64,000 bases of DNA from CAWKAO01 sp963847665 (lineage in GTDB: Bacteria; Actinomycetota; Humimicrobiia; Humimicrobiales; Humimicrobiaceae). The stretch covers positions 248,001-312,000 of the forward strand of contig CAWKAO010000003.1 in NCBI GenBank assembly GCA_963847665.1, given 5' to 3'. Below, piece after piece: positions 1 to 9,575 of this stretch; position 1 is the first letter of the stretch, and each line of letters opens with the position of its first letter. The notes below the pieces were generated by a model, which saw only the letters and a list, made by a program, of their open reading frames with translations, ran no database searches and was not told the origin of the DNA. Made by a program: the position numbers and the translations under genes.

Positions 1-211
1 TATCATGCTTGATAATATGTCAAGCAAGGATGTAAAACAGGCCTCGGAATTAATAAGGCAACGACTGGGCAGGAAATGCATTATAGAAGTATCAGGTGGA
101 ATTACGCTGAAAAACATTGAAGAGATGTGTGAAACAGGGATAGATATTATATCAATTGGTTATCTTACGCATTCTGCATCTGCAGTGGACTTCTCCCTGG
201 AGTTTAAATAA
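1..211 (+). CDS. nadC: Nicotinate-nucleotide pyrophosphorylase (quinolinate phosphoribosyltransferase), C-terminal part
   Basis: Only the last 69 or so codons are present; the gene enters from beyond the left edge in the frame beginning at base 2. The tail has the NadC signatures: an IMLDN-type segment at the very start, EVSGGI in the middle, and a GIDIISIGYLTHSA stretch near the end, which form the C-terminal barrel strands that bind the phosphoribosyl substrate. The enzyme makes nicotinate mononucleotide from quinolinate and PRPP in de novo NAD synthesis in the cytosol. It converges on the patatin gene with only three bases between the stop codons. Confidence 0.9.
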   Translation, partial: IMLDNMSSKDVKQASELIRQRLGRKCIIEVSGGITLKNIEEMCETGIDIISIGYLTHSASAVDFSLEFK

Positions 212-214
212 CCA

Positions 215-1069
215 TTACACGATCCGTAATCTTCTTTTTATCTCCGGCGTCTTTTCAATAGCAGCCCTCCTCCCGCAGTCTATTATTTCCATGCCTTTTG
301 CAAAATCAAAAAAACCATAATCTCCGATCTTTGGCTCGATCACGATATCAGCTTTTTCAGTATAGCTTTTTACCATCTGGGCATGCATGAGATTGAAGCT
401 TTTGTCGATTATTGCTTGAATCGACATCTTTCTTATTTCCCTGTTTTTAACATGGTTTTTTGTAAAGGTATGTTTAGATCTATTATCTTGTTTATCCGTG
501 ACTGCTTTATCGCTTTCAAAGACAATTGAGGATGCGATAATGAAGTTACTATGCAGAACAGACATGGCTTCGGTAGGAAGAGGCTCCATGATGCCACCGT
601 CTACAAGAAGCTTATCACCCTTATAAACTGGTGGGATGATACCCGGGACTGCTATTGAAGCCCTGACGGCCTCCCTCAGACTTCCCTTATTAATTATGAC
701 TTTTTCCCCTTTTATAAGATCGACAGCAACACAACAGAATTCTCTTTTGCAGTCGTCAAATGTCTTATCCTGGAGGAATTTCTTCAGGATCTCATCCACT
801 TTATTCATATTCATAATGCCATTACGGGAAAGTGCAAACATTGAGAAGAGTAAAAAACTCTTCCAGTCATTGCTTTTAATAAATCTTTCCATTTCCTTCA
901 GATCTGTACCAAGACTGTATACTGCTCCGACTATCGCTCCCATACTGCAACCACTTACGGACCTTATCTCCACTCCAAGATCTTCAAGGACCTGCAGGAC
1001 ACCGATATGGGACAGCCCCCTGGCGGCACCACCGCTTAAAGCTATGCCTATTTTTTTTCTGACAAACAT
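215..1069 (-). CDS. Patatin-like phospholipase (RssA/YchK type)
   Basis: A 284-residue protein with the patatin catalytic layout: a glycine-rich oxyanion loop (SGGAARG, residues 12-18), the nucleophile elbow G-C-S-M-G with Ser42, and a DGG motif near residue 157 supplying the dyad Asp, followed by the usual EPLP. The family comprises serine acyl hydrolases acting on membrane lipids; the natural substrate cannot be read from sequence. No signal peptide is visible, so it is probably cytosolic. The ATG at 1069 lies seven bases after a TATAAT box with no ribosome binding site between, suggesting a leaderless transcript. Confidence 0.85.
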   Translation of the reverse strand: MFVRKKIGIALSGGAARGLSHIGVLQVLEDLGVEIRSVSGCSMGAIVGAVYSLGTDLKEMERFIKSNDWKSFLLFSMFALSRNGIMNMNKVDEILKKFLQDKTFDDCKREFCCVAVDLIKGEKVIINKGSLREAVRASIAVPGIIPPVYKGDKLLVDGGIMEPLPTEAMSVLHSNFIIASSIVFESDKAVTDKQDNRSKHTFTKNHVKNREIRKMSIQAIIDKSFNLMHAQMVKSYTEKADIVIEPKIGDYGFFDFAKGMEIIDCGRRAAIEKTPEIKRRLRIV

Positions 1070-1076
1070 AAGAGTA

Positions 1077-1105
1077 ATTATATATTAAGATCTTGAAGAA
1101 GTTAA
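1077..1105 (-). promoter_or_regulatory. Candidate leaderless promoter of the patatin gene
   Basis: Read on the minus strand, TTAACT (1100-1105) and TATAAT (1077-1082) are separated by 17 bases, and the ATG begins seven bases after the -10 box, exactly where a transcript would be expected to start. No Shine-Dalgarno motif fits in the gap. Prediction from sequence only. Confidence 0.45.
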
Positions 1106-1251
1106 AAAATCTTTATCTGATCAAAGTAATCCTGTTTTTACAAAGTTTGGAAAACTGAGATTATGTTTACTAATGAAACCCAATAAAGTAAAATCTTTTT
1201 AACCATATCCATTCTTAAAAAAAGAAAACAAGTTTTTTAAACTCAATATCA

Positions 1252-3717
1252 TTGTCCAGGACAGACTTTAGATCGCATGTTAAAAAGACGGAGATCAAAA
1301 AATTGAATACCGGGAAAAAGGAAATATCAAGGATCATTGTATCTTTTATGGTGATTTTAATTTTGGCCTGCAGTTCGGCTTTATCTTTTGCAGGCTGTAA
1401 TACCATTAGACAGTCCATGCTTGAAAAAGTCAAAAACCAGGAAAGCTCTTCAGACAGCCTGACGGACCTTACAGATGGTACAGAAGGCCCTGATGCAGAT
1501 ATAAAAAAGGAAAGTGGGACATCCACTTCCGCTTCTGGGACAACGCAGGTTGACTCAGAGACTGCAGAGGTGGATTCTCCTGCTGCCACAGATGAAAGCT
1601 CACAGACAGTTCCAGGTGAAACAGGTGAAGAAGATATTGACATGCAGAGAGAAAACTTCAAAAAGGGTGTCGGTTATTTTGAAGAAAAAAATTACATCAT
1701 AGCAGAATATTATTTCAACAAGATAAAGGATTCCTATAATATTCTTTCTGACCATATCCTCTATTATCTTGCCAAAAGCCTACTGATGCAGGAAAAACAT
1801 GAGCATTCACAACAGGTATATGAGGAACTTATTACAGTATATCCTGATTCTATTTTCAATGAAAAGGCCAACATCGAATATGCAGATCTTTTCTTTATAC
1901 AGGATGACTATGAAAAAGCCCGGGCCTGTTATGAAAAATTCAATAAAAGTTTTGATGATTCTGATCTTATTACCTATAGTATTTTCCAGCTTGCTGTTTG
2001 CCAGCAAAGAACCGAAGATTACGACGCGGCCTTTAAAAATTACAAAAAAATATGGCTTTCTTACCCGGATAGTGATTATGCAGATAAAGCATCTAGTTCG
2101 ATAACATTTCTGGTTGAAGAAAAACTGATAGAACCTTTTACCCCTACATATGATGAGCTCTATATCCGTGGTGATATTTTTTTCTCACTTTACCATTATA
2201 ATGATGCCCTTGAAGAATTTAATACGATACTTGAAAAAAGCAAGTCAGAGACAATCGGCAGTGCTCTTTTAGCAAAGACCCTCTTCAGGACAGGGATGTG
2301 TTATTTTAACCTGAGGGATTATAAGACTTCAGAAGAATACCTTAATGATTGCTACAAAAAGTTTCCGGAAAGTGGTTATGCAGATGACAGCCTTTACTTC
2401 CTCGGCAGGGTCTATACAAATCTCGATAAAGAGGACACGGCACTAAAAAACTATGAACTGCTTCTCAAGAGATTTCCCGGCAGCAACTATGCTGATGACG
2501 CATTATACAGGACGGGAAGAATTTTTTTCCTGAGGGATGACCTTAAAGAAGCAGAAAAAAATTATCAACGCATCCTGGACGAGTATCAGTCTGGTGACAG
2601 GATTACAGATGCCTACTGGGAACTTGGCTGGATACAGTATAAAAATAATGATTTCAGTAAGGCTAAAAATACTTTTAAAGGAATGGCTGACAGGTATGGC
2701 AACAGCAGCCTTGGAGAAAAAGGACTCTTCTGGCAGGCGAAATGCGACTTAAAACTTGATGAAATAGAGTCAGCAAAGAGTGCGTTTAAAAAACTGGTCA
2801 GCTTCAATACATATTCATACTATACCTTCTCTGCAAAAACTGCACTTGAAAACCTCGGAGAGAAGGTCGAATTGGGAAAGATCAATATTGGTGTCTATCC
2901 TGAAAATCCTGATATCGAAGAGATCCTGCCGGAGATCTTCGGCAAAAATAATAAAAAAACAGCAGAAACAGATATCCTGGATCAGGAGACCATAAAAAAA
3001 GAATTTTCTCATATCGACAGGGCAAAAGAGCTTTTACTTATTGAATTTTATGATAGCGCAGATAGGGAGATCGAAGTAGCAAGTGCTTCAAAAGTTCTGG
3101 AAAGTACTGGCATCCTCGAGATCTCTACACTTTATCTTGAAGCGAAAGACTACATCAAATCACAAAAAGTGATATCCAGTAATCTTACAAAATTAAGAAG
3201 CAGCCTCACACCACCATACACGGATTATCTTTATTTTCTTCTTTACCCTTATGGGTTCAGGGAATATATAGATAAATACAGTGCCCAATATGGAGTAGAC
3301 CCCCTGTTTATTCTTGCAATAATAAGGGAAGAATCAAGATTTGACCCGGGTGCGGGATCGTATGCCGGCGCCCTGGGCCTCATGCAGATCATGCCTGCTA
3401 CCGGAAAGGGTATAGCGGGCCAGATAGGCATTTCAGGATTTTCCCAGGATATGCTTTTTGAAGCCGAGACGAGTATAAAAATGGGCACTTATTATATAAA
3501 AGCCCAGCTTGATAATTTCTCCCAGAACAAATACTATGCCTGCGGCGCTTACAATGGCGGGCCGGGTGCGATGAGCAGGTGGATCTCCGAGTATGGTAAA
3601 AAAGATATTGATGAGTTCATAGAAAACATATCATATGATGAGACCCGGAATTATATTAAAAAAGTCATGGGCAGCTACTTTTTTTATCAGTTACTTTATG
3701 GCAGCAATAGTCAATAG
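1252..3717 (+). CDS. Tetratricopeptide lytic transglycosylase (Slt70-like)
   Basis: An 821-residue envelope protein. A basic N-terminus leads to a hydrophobic segment (about residues 28-48) ending in F-A-G-C, a possible lipobox with Cys49, followed by a Ser/Thr/Glu-rich linker. Residues of about 130-560 form a long series of TPR-like helical repeats. The C-terminal third (from about residue 680) is a goose-lysozyme-type SLT domain with the catalytic Glu in IREESRF, a GALGLMQIMPATG motif and AYNGGPGA. Such enzymes cleave peptidoglycan with formation of 1,6-anhydro-muramic acid. The start is uncertain: TTG at 1252 keeps a basic n-region, while ATG at residue 33 would leave almost none. A hairpin terminator follows the gene. 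Confidence 0.85.
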   Translation: MSRTDFRSHVKKTEIKKLNTGKKEISRIIVSFMVILILACSSALSFAGCNTIRQSMLEKVKNQESSSDSLTDLTDGTEGPDADIKKESGTSTSASGTTQVDSETAEVDSPAATDESSQTVPGETGEEDIDMQRENFKKGVGYFEEKNYIIAEYYFNKIKDSYNILSDHILYYLAKSLLMQEKHEHSQQVYEELITVYPDSIFNEKANIEYADLFFIQDDYEKARACYEKFNKSFDDSDLITYSIFQLAVCQQRTEDYDAAFKNYKKIWLSYPDSDYADKASSSITFLVEEKLIEPFTPTYDELYIRGDIFFSLYHYNDALEEFNTILEKSKSETIGSALLAKTLFRTGMCYFNLRDYKTSEEYLNDCYKKFPESGYADDSLYFLGRVYTNLDKEDTALKNYELLLKRFPGSNYADDALYRTGRIFFLRDDLKEAEKNYQRILDEYQSGDRITDAYWELGWIQYKNNDFSKAKNTFKGMADRYGNSSLGEKGLFWQAKCDLKLDEIESAKSAFKKLVSFNTYSYYTFSAKTALENLGEKVELGKINIGVYPENPDIEEILPEIFGKNNKKTAETDILDQETIKKEFSHIDRAKELLLIEFYDSADREIEVASASKVLESTGILEISTLYLEAKDYIKSQKVISSNLTKLRSSLTPPYTDYLYFLLYPYGFREYIDKYSAQYGVDPLFILAIIREESRFDPGAGSYAGALGLMQIMPATGKGIAGQIGISGFSQDMLFEAETSIKMGTYYIKAQLDNFSQNKYYACGAYNGGPGAMSRWISEYGKKDIDEFIENISYDETRNYIKKVMGSYFFYQLLYGSNSQ

Positions 3718-3731
3718 GTATTCCACTGATT

Positions 3732-3760
3732 GTCATTATCCGGTCTCAAATGACTTTTTT
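3732..3760 (+). terminator. Rho-independent terminator after the lytic transglycosylase gene
   Basis: GTCATT (3732-3737) and AATGAC (3749-3754) form a six-pair stem with an 11-base loop, directly followed by six T residues (3755-3760), 15 bases past the stop codon. The stem is short, so strength is uncertain. Confidence 0.55.
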
Positions 3761-3763
3761 GCC

Positions 3764-4807
3764 CTATATCTTGAAAAGTACCTTTAAGGTAGCCGGCCTT
3801 TTAGCAAATTCAAAAGCTTCTTTAAACCTTTCAAGTGGAAATTCTGCACTGATAAAAGCTGAAAGGTCGATCCTGCCGGCAGTCAGCAATTCCATGGTCC
3901 TGCAGTAATTCAATACTGTCGTCCCTGTGGTGCCAAATAGCTTGACGTTTTTATAATGGATAAGATTTGAATCGATCGTGATCTTCTCTTTACCTTTTGG
4001 GATAGTCCCGAAAAAATTGATATACCCTCCGATAGCTGCAAGCTCTATGCTCTCTACCTGCGCTTCAGGTGAAGGCGCTGCTATTATAATAGCATCAGCA
4101 CCCCTTCCTTGACTTGATCTCATTATTCTTTCATGGAGGTCCTCATTTGAAGGGTCCACAACTTCATCGGCACCGAACTTCATGGCATTCTGTCTTCGGT
4201 CTTCTAATATTTCACTGACGATCACTTTCCGTGCTCCAAAGATCCTTGCCATCAGTGTATGCATAAGTCCAAGCGGACCCGCACCGATGATAAGTACGGT
4301 ATCAGATGGTTTTACCATGCATGCTTCCATTCCGGTAAAAACTGTTGCCATCGGTTCAGCTATTGCCGCTACCTCATATGAAATATCATCAGGCAGCCTG
4401 TAAACATTTCCGCCGCTTACATGGCTTTCAGGGATCTTCATATATTGTGCAAAGCCCCCATCGACACTTAAGCCAAGGATCCTGTTATCCTTGCATAGTA
4501 TAGCATTACCGCTTATACACTGCCGGCAGTGACCGCACCCTGCTACGGGAGCGACAGCTACCCTGTCTCCAACCTTCAAATGCTTTATTTTAGAACCTGT
4601 TTCTGCGATCTCTCCTGCCAATTCATGGCCCAGAATCCGGGTCTCTCCCTGTGGGATCGTTCTGTGGCCATTGGTTTTTACCCGCAGGTCCGTTGCACAA
4701 ATCGCAGCGGAATGTACCTTTAGAAGTATCTCCCCATCACCGATCCCGGGTGTATCAATATCTTCCAGCCTGATATCTTCTATTCCATGAAAAACTAACG
4801 CCTTCAA
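3764..4807 (-). CDS. Zinc-dependent medium-chain alcohol/polyol dehydrogenase
   Basis: A 347-residue MDR-family dehydrogenase. Catalytic-zinc ligands are visible in CATDLR and GHE, the structural-zinc loop is C-GH-C-RQ-C followed by a fourth Cys eight residues on, and a Rossmann motif (GAGPLG) lies in the middle. The family interconverts alcohols or sugar alcohols with carbonyls using NAD(P). It is the last gene of the rhamnose/microcompartment operon, 14 bases after the shell protein, so removal of an aldehyde such as lactaldehyde or acetaldehyde, or oxidation of a polyol, is a reasonable inference. The substrate is not established. Confidence 0.8.
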   Translation of the reverse strand: MKALVFHGIEDIRLEDIDTPGIGDGEILLKVHSAAICATDLRVKTNGHRTIPQGETRILGHELAGEIAETGSKIKHLKVGDRVAVAPVAGCGHCRQCISGNAILCKDNRILGLSVDGGFAQYMKIPESHVSGGNVYRLPDDISYEVAAIAEPMATVFTGMEACMVKPSDTVLIIGAGPLGLMHTLMARIFGARKVIVSEILEDRRQNAMKFGADEVVDPSNEDLHERIMRSSQGRGADAIIIAAPSPEAQVESIELAAIGGYINFFGTIPKGKEKITIDSNLIHYKNVKLFGTTGTTVLNYCRTMELLTAGRIDLSAFISAEFPLERFKEAFEFAKRPATLKVLFKI

Positions 4808-4821
4808 ATAGATTCTCCCTT

Positions 4822-5091
4822 CTAACCGGGCAGTATTTTATCGACATCTGCATGAGGTCTTGGGATAACATGAACTGAGACCAGTTCTCCGACTCTCTTT
4901 GCTGCTGCTGCGCCTGCATCTACTGCTGCCTTAACTGCACCTACATCACCTTTTACTATAACGGTGACATATCCTCCGCCTATTCTTTCTTCTCCCATAA
5001 GGCTTACATTAGCTGCCTTTACCATTGCATCAGCTGCTTCGATAGAACCTATAAGTCCCCTGGTCTCGATCATTCCGATTGCTTCTTTCAT
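4822..5091 (-). CDS. Bacterial microcompartment shell protein, single-domain hexamer type (BMC-H, PduA/PduJ-like)
   Basis: An 89-residue BMC-domain protein, very similar to PduA/PduJ from IGMIETRGL through the [12 protein letters not shown] tail. It should form flat hexamers tiling the facets of a proteinaceous organelle, with the pore at the six-fold axis. The pore loop reads RIGGGY where PduA has KIGSGL, so the pore-lining Ser is Gly. An upstream in-frame ATG at 5115 exists, but GGAGG lies seven bases before the third ATG, which gives MKEAIGM and fits family length, so 5091 is chosen. It sits between rhaA and a dehydrogenase. No pentamer (BMC-P) or tandem-domain shell gene is present in the window, so other shell genes must lie elsewhere if a compartment forms. 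Confidence 0.95.
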   Translation of the reverse strand: MKEAIGMIETRGLIGSIEAADAMVKAANVSLMGEERIGGGYVTVIVKGDVGAVKAAVDAGAAAAKRVGELVSVHVIPRPHADVDKILPG

Positions 5092-5118
5092 TATCATTCC
5101 TCCACTACTATTCATGTT

Positions 5119-6372
5119 TTATCTTTTTGACAGAACTTCTTCTTCATATTTAAATACTTCTTTTATCCAGGAACTGTCATCAGGAACACCCATTGTCCCG
5201 CAGTAATGATCCCAGACATCACCATAGGGCATGGATTTAAGGTTTTCCAGGAGCCCGAGCCTTGCAAAAAGCTGGTTTTTCTTTTCATATTCCCTTAATA
5301 ACCCTGTAGGTTCAAGCAGAGCATACAGCATCGCCTTCTGTACAGCCCTGACACCGGTGGCATAGGCCCCTATCCTGTTGATGCTTGCATCAAAAAACTC
5401 TGTGCCGATATAGACTTTATCCAGCGCATCTGCCCTGATGATCTCCTGCATGATAGCGACTATTTCCTCTGTAAACAAAGTCACATGGTCACTGTCCCAT
5501 CTCATGCCCCTGCTTAAATGAAACATTATGCCTCTTACAAACTGGATTATTGCCGATATTTTATCAGAGACATACTCCTCGGGATGCAAATGCCCAGTAT
5601 CATAAAGCATTATCTTGTTGTTTTTTATGGCATAACTCAGGTAAAATTCCTGGGAACCGACTGTATAGGCTTCCAGTGCTACCCCGAAAAGTTTGCTTTC
5701 AAGGGCATCAAGAAGGTATTCTTCCGGGTATTCTATTGAAAATATCTCATCAAGTGAGTCTTTGAGTATTTTTCTGTGAATAAATTTACTTACAGTATAG
5801 TCTTTCGATCCATCCGGTATCCAGATATCACATATACATGTCTGCTTGAGGTTTTTTCCAATATAGGCGCCTATCTCCCTTGTCCTTTTTACGTGCTCTA
5901 CCCAGAAATTACGGATCTTATCATCATCATGTGAGATCGTATAGCCATAAGAGGCAAGTTCATGTGACCAGAGTACCGGGTTTATATCAATACCGATATT
6001 ATTTTGCTTTGCCCAAGCTATCCAGCTGTCAAAGTGTTCGGGTAGTATTGCATCCCTGTCGTAAAACTTATCTTTGAAATCGCCATAAATAGTGTGAAAA
6101 TTTAGTTTCTTCTTTCCAGGCACAAGTGAAAACACTTTTTCCAGGTCCTGCCTGTATTCCTGTATATTTCTGGCTTTACCCGGGTAGTTTCCGGTTGACA
6201 GGAGCCCGCCCCCGCTTAGAGCAGAATCAGGTCTCTCAAATCCTGAAAAATCATCAGCCTGCCAGCCGTGTATGGAAAAAGTGATGCTCTTCAGGATTTC
6301 TATTGCTTTATCAGTATTGGCACCATAGGCCGCATATCTTTTTTTTGCGACCTCATAAGAATCTTTTAACAT
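5119..6372 (-). CDS. rhaA: L-rhamnose isomerase
   Basis: A 417-residue cytosolic enzyme interconverting L-rhamnose and L-rhamnulose, the first step of rhamnose catabolism. Recognisable RhaA features include the HGWQADDFSGFE stretch near residue 35, followed by the GGGLLSTGNYPG loop, and the metal-site region containing DTGHLHPEEYVSDKI. Length matches the family. It lies between the URO-D-like gene and the shell protein gene (27 bases downstream), in one operon with the mutarotase rhaM. Confidence 0.93.
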   Translation of the reverse strand: MLKDSYEVAKKRYAAYGANTDKAIEILKSITFSIHGWQADDFSGFERPDSALSGGGLLSTGNYPGKARNIQEYRQDLEKVFSLVPGKKKLNFHTIYGDFKDKFYDRDAILPEHFDSWIAWAKQNNIGIDINPVLWSHELASYGYTISHDDDKIRNFWVEHVKRTREIGAYIGKNLKQTCICDIWIPDGSKDYTVSKFIHRKILKDSLDEIFSIEYPEEYLLDALESKLFGVALEAYTVGSQEFYLSYAIKNNKIMLYDTGHLHPEEYVSDKISAIIQFVRGIMFHLSRGMRWDSDHVTLFTEEIVAIMQEIIRADALDKVYIGTEFFDASINRIGAYATGVRAVQKAMLYALLEPTGLLREYEKKNQLFARLGLLENLKSMPYGDVWDHYCGTMGVPDDSSWIKEVFKYEEEVLSKR

Positions 6373-6464
6373 GTTCTTTTTCTCCTTTTTGAATAATAAA
6401 TCCTGTTATTGGACTTCAGGTTTAAATAATTCCTTTTGACTCCCGTTTAATAGTACCTGCTGTT

Positions 6465-7619
6465 TTACAATACCTGGTCCCTTTCTGTAATTATGGTCTC
6501 AATCAGTGCCCTGACATTTTCAATAGGGACATCTTTCATGACTTCCTGAGCAGTCGCTATAATATAGCCCCCGCCTTTTCCCAGTATCCGGATCGTGTCA
6601 GAAGCAAGTTTTTTTACTTCTTCGGGTGTGCCATAAGGCAGTATTTTTTGTGTATCTATCCCACCCCAGAACGTAATATCTTTTCCGAATTCTTTTTTCA
6701 GGTAGGCAAGATCCATCACGGGCTGTACAGGTTCAAGGACATCAAGCCCTATTTCTATCAGGTCAGGTATGAACTCTGTTACATTGCCGCAGGAATGAAA
6801 CATCACCGGTATACCCGCATCCTTACAGATGCTCCAGAGCCTCTTCATCCTTGGTTTCAGGATCTTAGCAAAAGTATCCCTCGAAAACATAGTACCGAGC
6901 TGTGTACCAAGGTCATCGCCAAAATGACTGACCTTTGCCCCTGCCTTTATAAAACCTTTTACTATTTCTATCTTATAATCAGTTATCTTGTCCAGGAGAT
7001 CCCCTATTAAAGTCGGGTTCAGTGCAAGATTGGTCATGAACTCTTCATAACCCATAAGGAAATAAGCACGTTCATATATTCCGCCATATCCAGAGGGCAC
7101 AACCAGGTATTCTCCCGAATATTGCTTTATATCTCTTTCTGCAAAATAAAAATTATCTTTCTTGTTTGGATCAGGAGTCTTATAGTTCCTTATTGCATCT
7201 TCATCGGTGCTGTTTAAAAAATCCCTGCTCAGGTCATCCGGCATCCATTTTTCCACAAGCTTATTGTCGTTAGACTGCAATGGGTGAAAACATGGAAAAA
7301 TACCATCCGAAAACATTTCCACACCGACACCCCAGGCATCATAGACTACCTCGTTTTCCAGGTCCACTTTAGCAAATCCAAGCTTTTCTACTTCCTTCAT
7401 TATTTTTATATCATTCCTGTTAAACAGGGGCATATCGCATGTAGAATAAGTAAGTTTTAAGTGATTCTGGAGGTATTCCTCTACCTCATCAGCATCTGCA
7501 AAACCCATGACCTTTGCAAGATCATCGAGCCTTGTCCTGTCAGAAAACGTGATCTGGCTCGGAAGGAAATCTATATCTTTTCTATTGATAGTATTTAATA
7601 CTCTTTCTTCCCTGTTCAT
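6465..7619 (-). CDS. Uroporphyrinogen decarboxylase-superfamily protein, sugar-cluster type
   Basis: A 384-residue URO-D-fold protein. It starts MNREERVLNTINRKDIDFLP and carries the superfamily segments MFHSCGN, a WGGIDTQKILP loop and a GGGYIIATAQEVMKDVP tail. The superfamily includes true heme-pathway decarboxylases and corrinoid-dependent methyltransferases (MtaA, MtbA, CmuA). This copy lies inside a rhamnose operon between rhaM and rhaA with no heme genes nearby, so tetrapyrrole synthesis is unlikely. Its real reaction is unknown. A second, longer paralogue lies beside the arabinose isomerase at 24.2-25.5 kb. Confidence 0.8.
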   Translation of the reverse strand: MNREERVLNTINRKDIDFLPSQITFSDRTRLDDLAKVMGFADADEVEEYLQNHLKLTYSTCDMPLFNRNDIKIMKEVEKLGFAKVDLENEVVYDAWGVGVEMFSDGIFPCFHPLQSNDNKLVEKWMPDDLSRDFLNSTDEDAIRNYKTPDPNKKDNFYFAERDIKQYSGEYLVVPSGYGGIYERAYFLMGYEEFMTNLALNPTLIGDLLDKITDYKIEIVKGFIKAGAKVSHFGDDLGTQLGTMFSRDTFAKILKPRMKRLWSICKDAGIPVMFHSCGNVTEFIPDLIEIGLDVLEPVQPVMDLAYLKKEFGKDITFWGGIDTQKILPYGTPEEVKKLASDTIRILGKGGGYIIATAQEVMKDVPIENVRALIETIITERDQVL

Positions 7620-7684
7620 ATAACAATCCTTTCTTATACTCCTGTTTTTATATTGATCCAGGTGCCTTTTAGATAACTAAAAAA

Positions 7685-8005
7685 CTAATCCTGGTGCCAT
7701 ACTTCCCTAAGATCCTCATATTCCGGCCCGATTATGGAGCTATCATCCTTAACAAAAAAATTATTCATATATTCTTCCCATTTCAACCTGACCGGTGAAT
7801 CCTTTATCTTATTAAAACCTGCCTCAAGGTCGTCATGTTCCCAGTAACCAAATAAAGTACCGTCCTCTCTTGCAAAAATTGAATAATTCTTAAAACCTGC
7901 ATCTTTAATAAGTTTTTGCATCTCCGGCCACATCTCCTTATGTGCTTTTTCATATTCGTCTATTGATCCCGGCCTGATACGATATAGTTTTCCATACCTT
8001 GCCAT
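7685..8005 (-). CDS. rhaM: L-rhamnose mutarotase
   Basis: A 106-residue RhaM/DUF718 protein. The start RYGKLYRIRPGSIDEYEKAH, the MWPEM segment, NYSIF and a FGYWEHDD core match the family, in which His and Trp residues of the small dimeric barrel interconvert the anomers of L-rhamnose. It supplies the anomer used by the isomerase encoded two genes downstream. The presence of both rhaM and rhaA makes L-rhamnose the most likely inducing sugar of the operon. Confidence 0.92.
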   Translation of the reverse strand: MARYGKLYRIRPGSIDEYEKAHKEMWPEMQKLIKDAGFKNYSIFAREDGTLFGYWEHDDLEAGFNKIKDSPVRLKWEEYMNNFFVKDDSSIIGPEYEDLREVWHQD

Positions 8006-8035
8006 ACCATCTCCTGTTCTTTAAACATTATATTA

Positions 8036-9541
8036 TTACTTCTGTTGGCTTTCCCAGCCAAGTGAACGTTTTACTGCTTTTTTCCACCCTGAATATAAAT
8101 CTTTTCGCTTCATTTCGTCCATTGCCGGCTGATATTTTTTATCAAGAATCCAGTTTTTTTCAAGTTCTTCTATGCTTTCCCAATAGCCCACACCAAGACC
8201 TGCATGATAGGCAGCCCCAAGTGCAGCCATCTCAGTTGTTTTTGGCCGCTCGACCGGGATACCGAGGATATCAGACTGAAATTGCATAAGAAAATCACTT
8301 TTTGTGGCACCGCCATCGACCCTTAGGGAAGCAAGCTTTCCTTGTGAGTCCGCTATCATAGAATCTATTACATCTCTTGTCTGGTAAGCTATTGCTTCTT
8401 CTGCCGCCCTGCAGATATGCTCCCTTGTGGTTCCCCTGGTTATACCTATTATGAGGCCCCTGGCATACATATCCCAGTATGGTGCGCACAGACCCGTAAA
8501 GGCCGGGACAAGATATACGTTTCCGGTATCTTCTACTTTTTCAGACAAAATATCGCAATCTGCAGCATCCTTGATTATTTTTAACCCATCTCTTAACCAT
8601 TGTATGGTCGCACCACCAATAAATATCACTCCTTCAAGAGCATAAGTAGCTTTCCCGTTGATTACCCAGGCAAGATCTGTTGTCAGTCCGTTTTTTGAAG
8701 GCACCGGAACACTGCCTGTGTTCATCATAAGTGCAAGAGCCGTACCATAAGTGTTTTTTGCCATTCCTGCTTTAAAACAACCCTGGCCGAAAAGAGCGGA
8801 CTGCTGGTCACCTGCGACTCCGGCGATCGGTATCTCCATGCCCAAAAAACTTCCCTTTTCAGTATGGGCCATTATTCCGCTTGTATCTTTCAGTTCAGGT
8901 AAAATATTTTCATTTATGCTAAATATATCCAGCAGTTCACTGTCCCATTTGAGTGTATGGATATTTAACAAAAGTGTCCTTGAAGCATTTGAATAATCAG
9001 TCACATGGAATTTACCCTTACTGAAATTCCAGATCAGCCATGAGTCTACCGTACCCATTAGGATACTCCCTCTCTGGACTTTTTTATCTACTTCAGGGAC
9101 ATTCTCAAGGATCCATTTTATCTTTGTAGCTGAAAAATAAGCATCTATTACAAGACCTGTTTTTTCACTTATGATTTTCTCGTAACCGCTTTCTTTTAAC
9201 TTATCACAGATGGATGCAGACCTCCTGCATTGCCAGACTATCGCATTACATACTGGCCTGCCCGTCTCCTTTTCCCACAGGATAGTTGTCTCCCTCTGGT
9301 TTGTGATGCCAATAGAAGCTATCTGACCAGGTCTGATTCCTGTCTTTTCCATCACGTCTTTTATGCAACTTTTTATGCTGGAAATGTATTCAAAAGGATC
9401 GTGCTCTACCCAACCCGGGTTGGGGAAATATTGCTTGATCTCCATGTACGAACTTGCAAACACTTCACCGTTATGGTCAAAAAGGATCACCCTCGAACCA
9501 GTCGTACCCTGGTCTATAGACATGATATATTTTTCCAACAT
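8036..9541 (-). CDS. glpK: FGGY carbohydrate kinase, glycerol kinase type
   Basis: A 501-residue FGGY kinase most like glycerol kinase. Conserved are the N-terminal DQGTTGSR phosphate loop, NQRET (Arg/Glu glycerol contacts), AIVWQCRR, a VIDAYFSATK segment with the substrate Tyr, AGDQQSALFGQ with the catalytic Asp, and LCAPYWDMYARG. The usual GTGCF loop reads GTALA. Glycerol or dihydroxyacetone phosphorylation is the family role. It is the only kinase in an operon with rhaA and rhaM that has no rhaB-like gene, so phosphorylation of rhamnulose or a product of it is an open possibility. ATG at 9541 is preferred over the TTG one codon upstream. Confidence 0.82.
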   Translation of the reverse strand: MLEKYIMSIDQGTTGSRVILFDHNGEVFASSYMEIKQYFPNPGWVEHDPFEYISSIKSCIKDVMEKTGIRPGQIASIGITNQRETTILWEKETGRPVCNAIVWQCRRSASICDKLKESGYEKIISEKTGLVIDAYFSATKIKWILENVPEVDKKVQRGSILMGTVDSWLIWNFSKGKFHVTDYSNASRTLLLNIHTLKWDSELLDIFSINENILPELKDTSGIMAHTEKGSFLGMEIPIAGVAGDQQSALFGQGCFKAGMAKNTYGTALALMMNTGSVPVPSKNGLTTDLAWVINGKATYALEGVIFIGGATIQWLRDGLKIIKDAADCDILSEKVEDTGNVYLVPAFTGLCAPYWDMYARGLIIGITRGTTREHICRAAEEAIAYQTRDVIDSMIADSQGKLASLRVDGGATKSDFLMQFQSDILGIPVERPKTTEMAALGAAYHAGLGVGYWESIEELEKNWILDKKYQPAMDEMKRKDLYSGWKKAVKRSLGWESQQK

Positions 9542-9575
9542 CAATACCCCGATCCTGATATTTGGATCTTCTATT

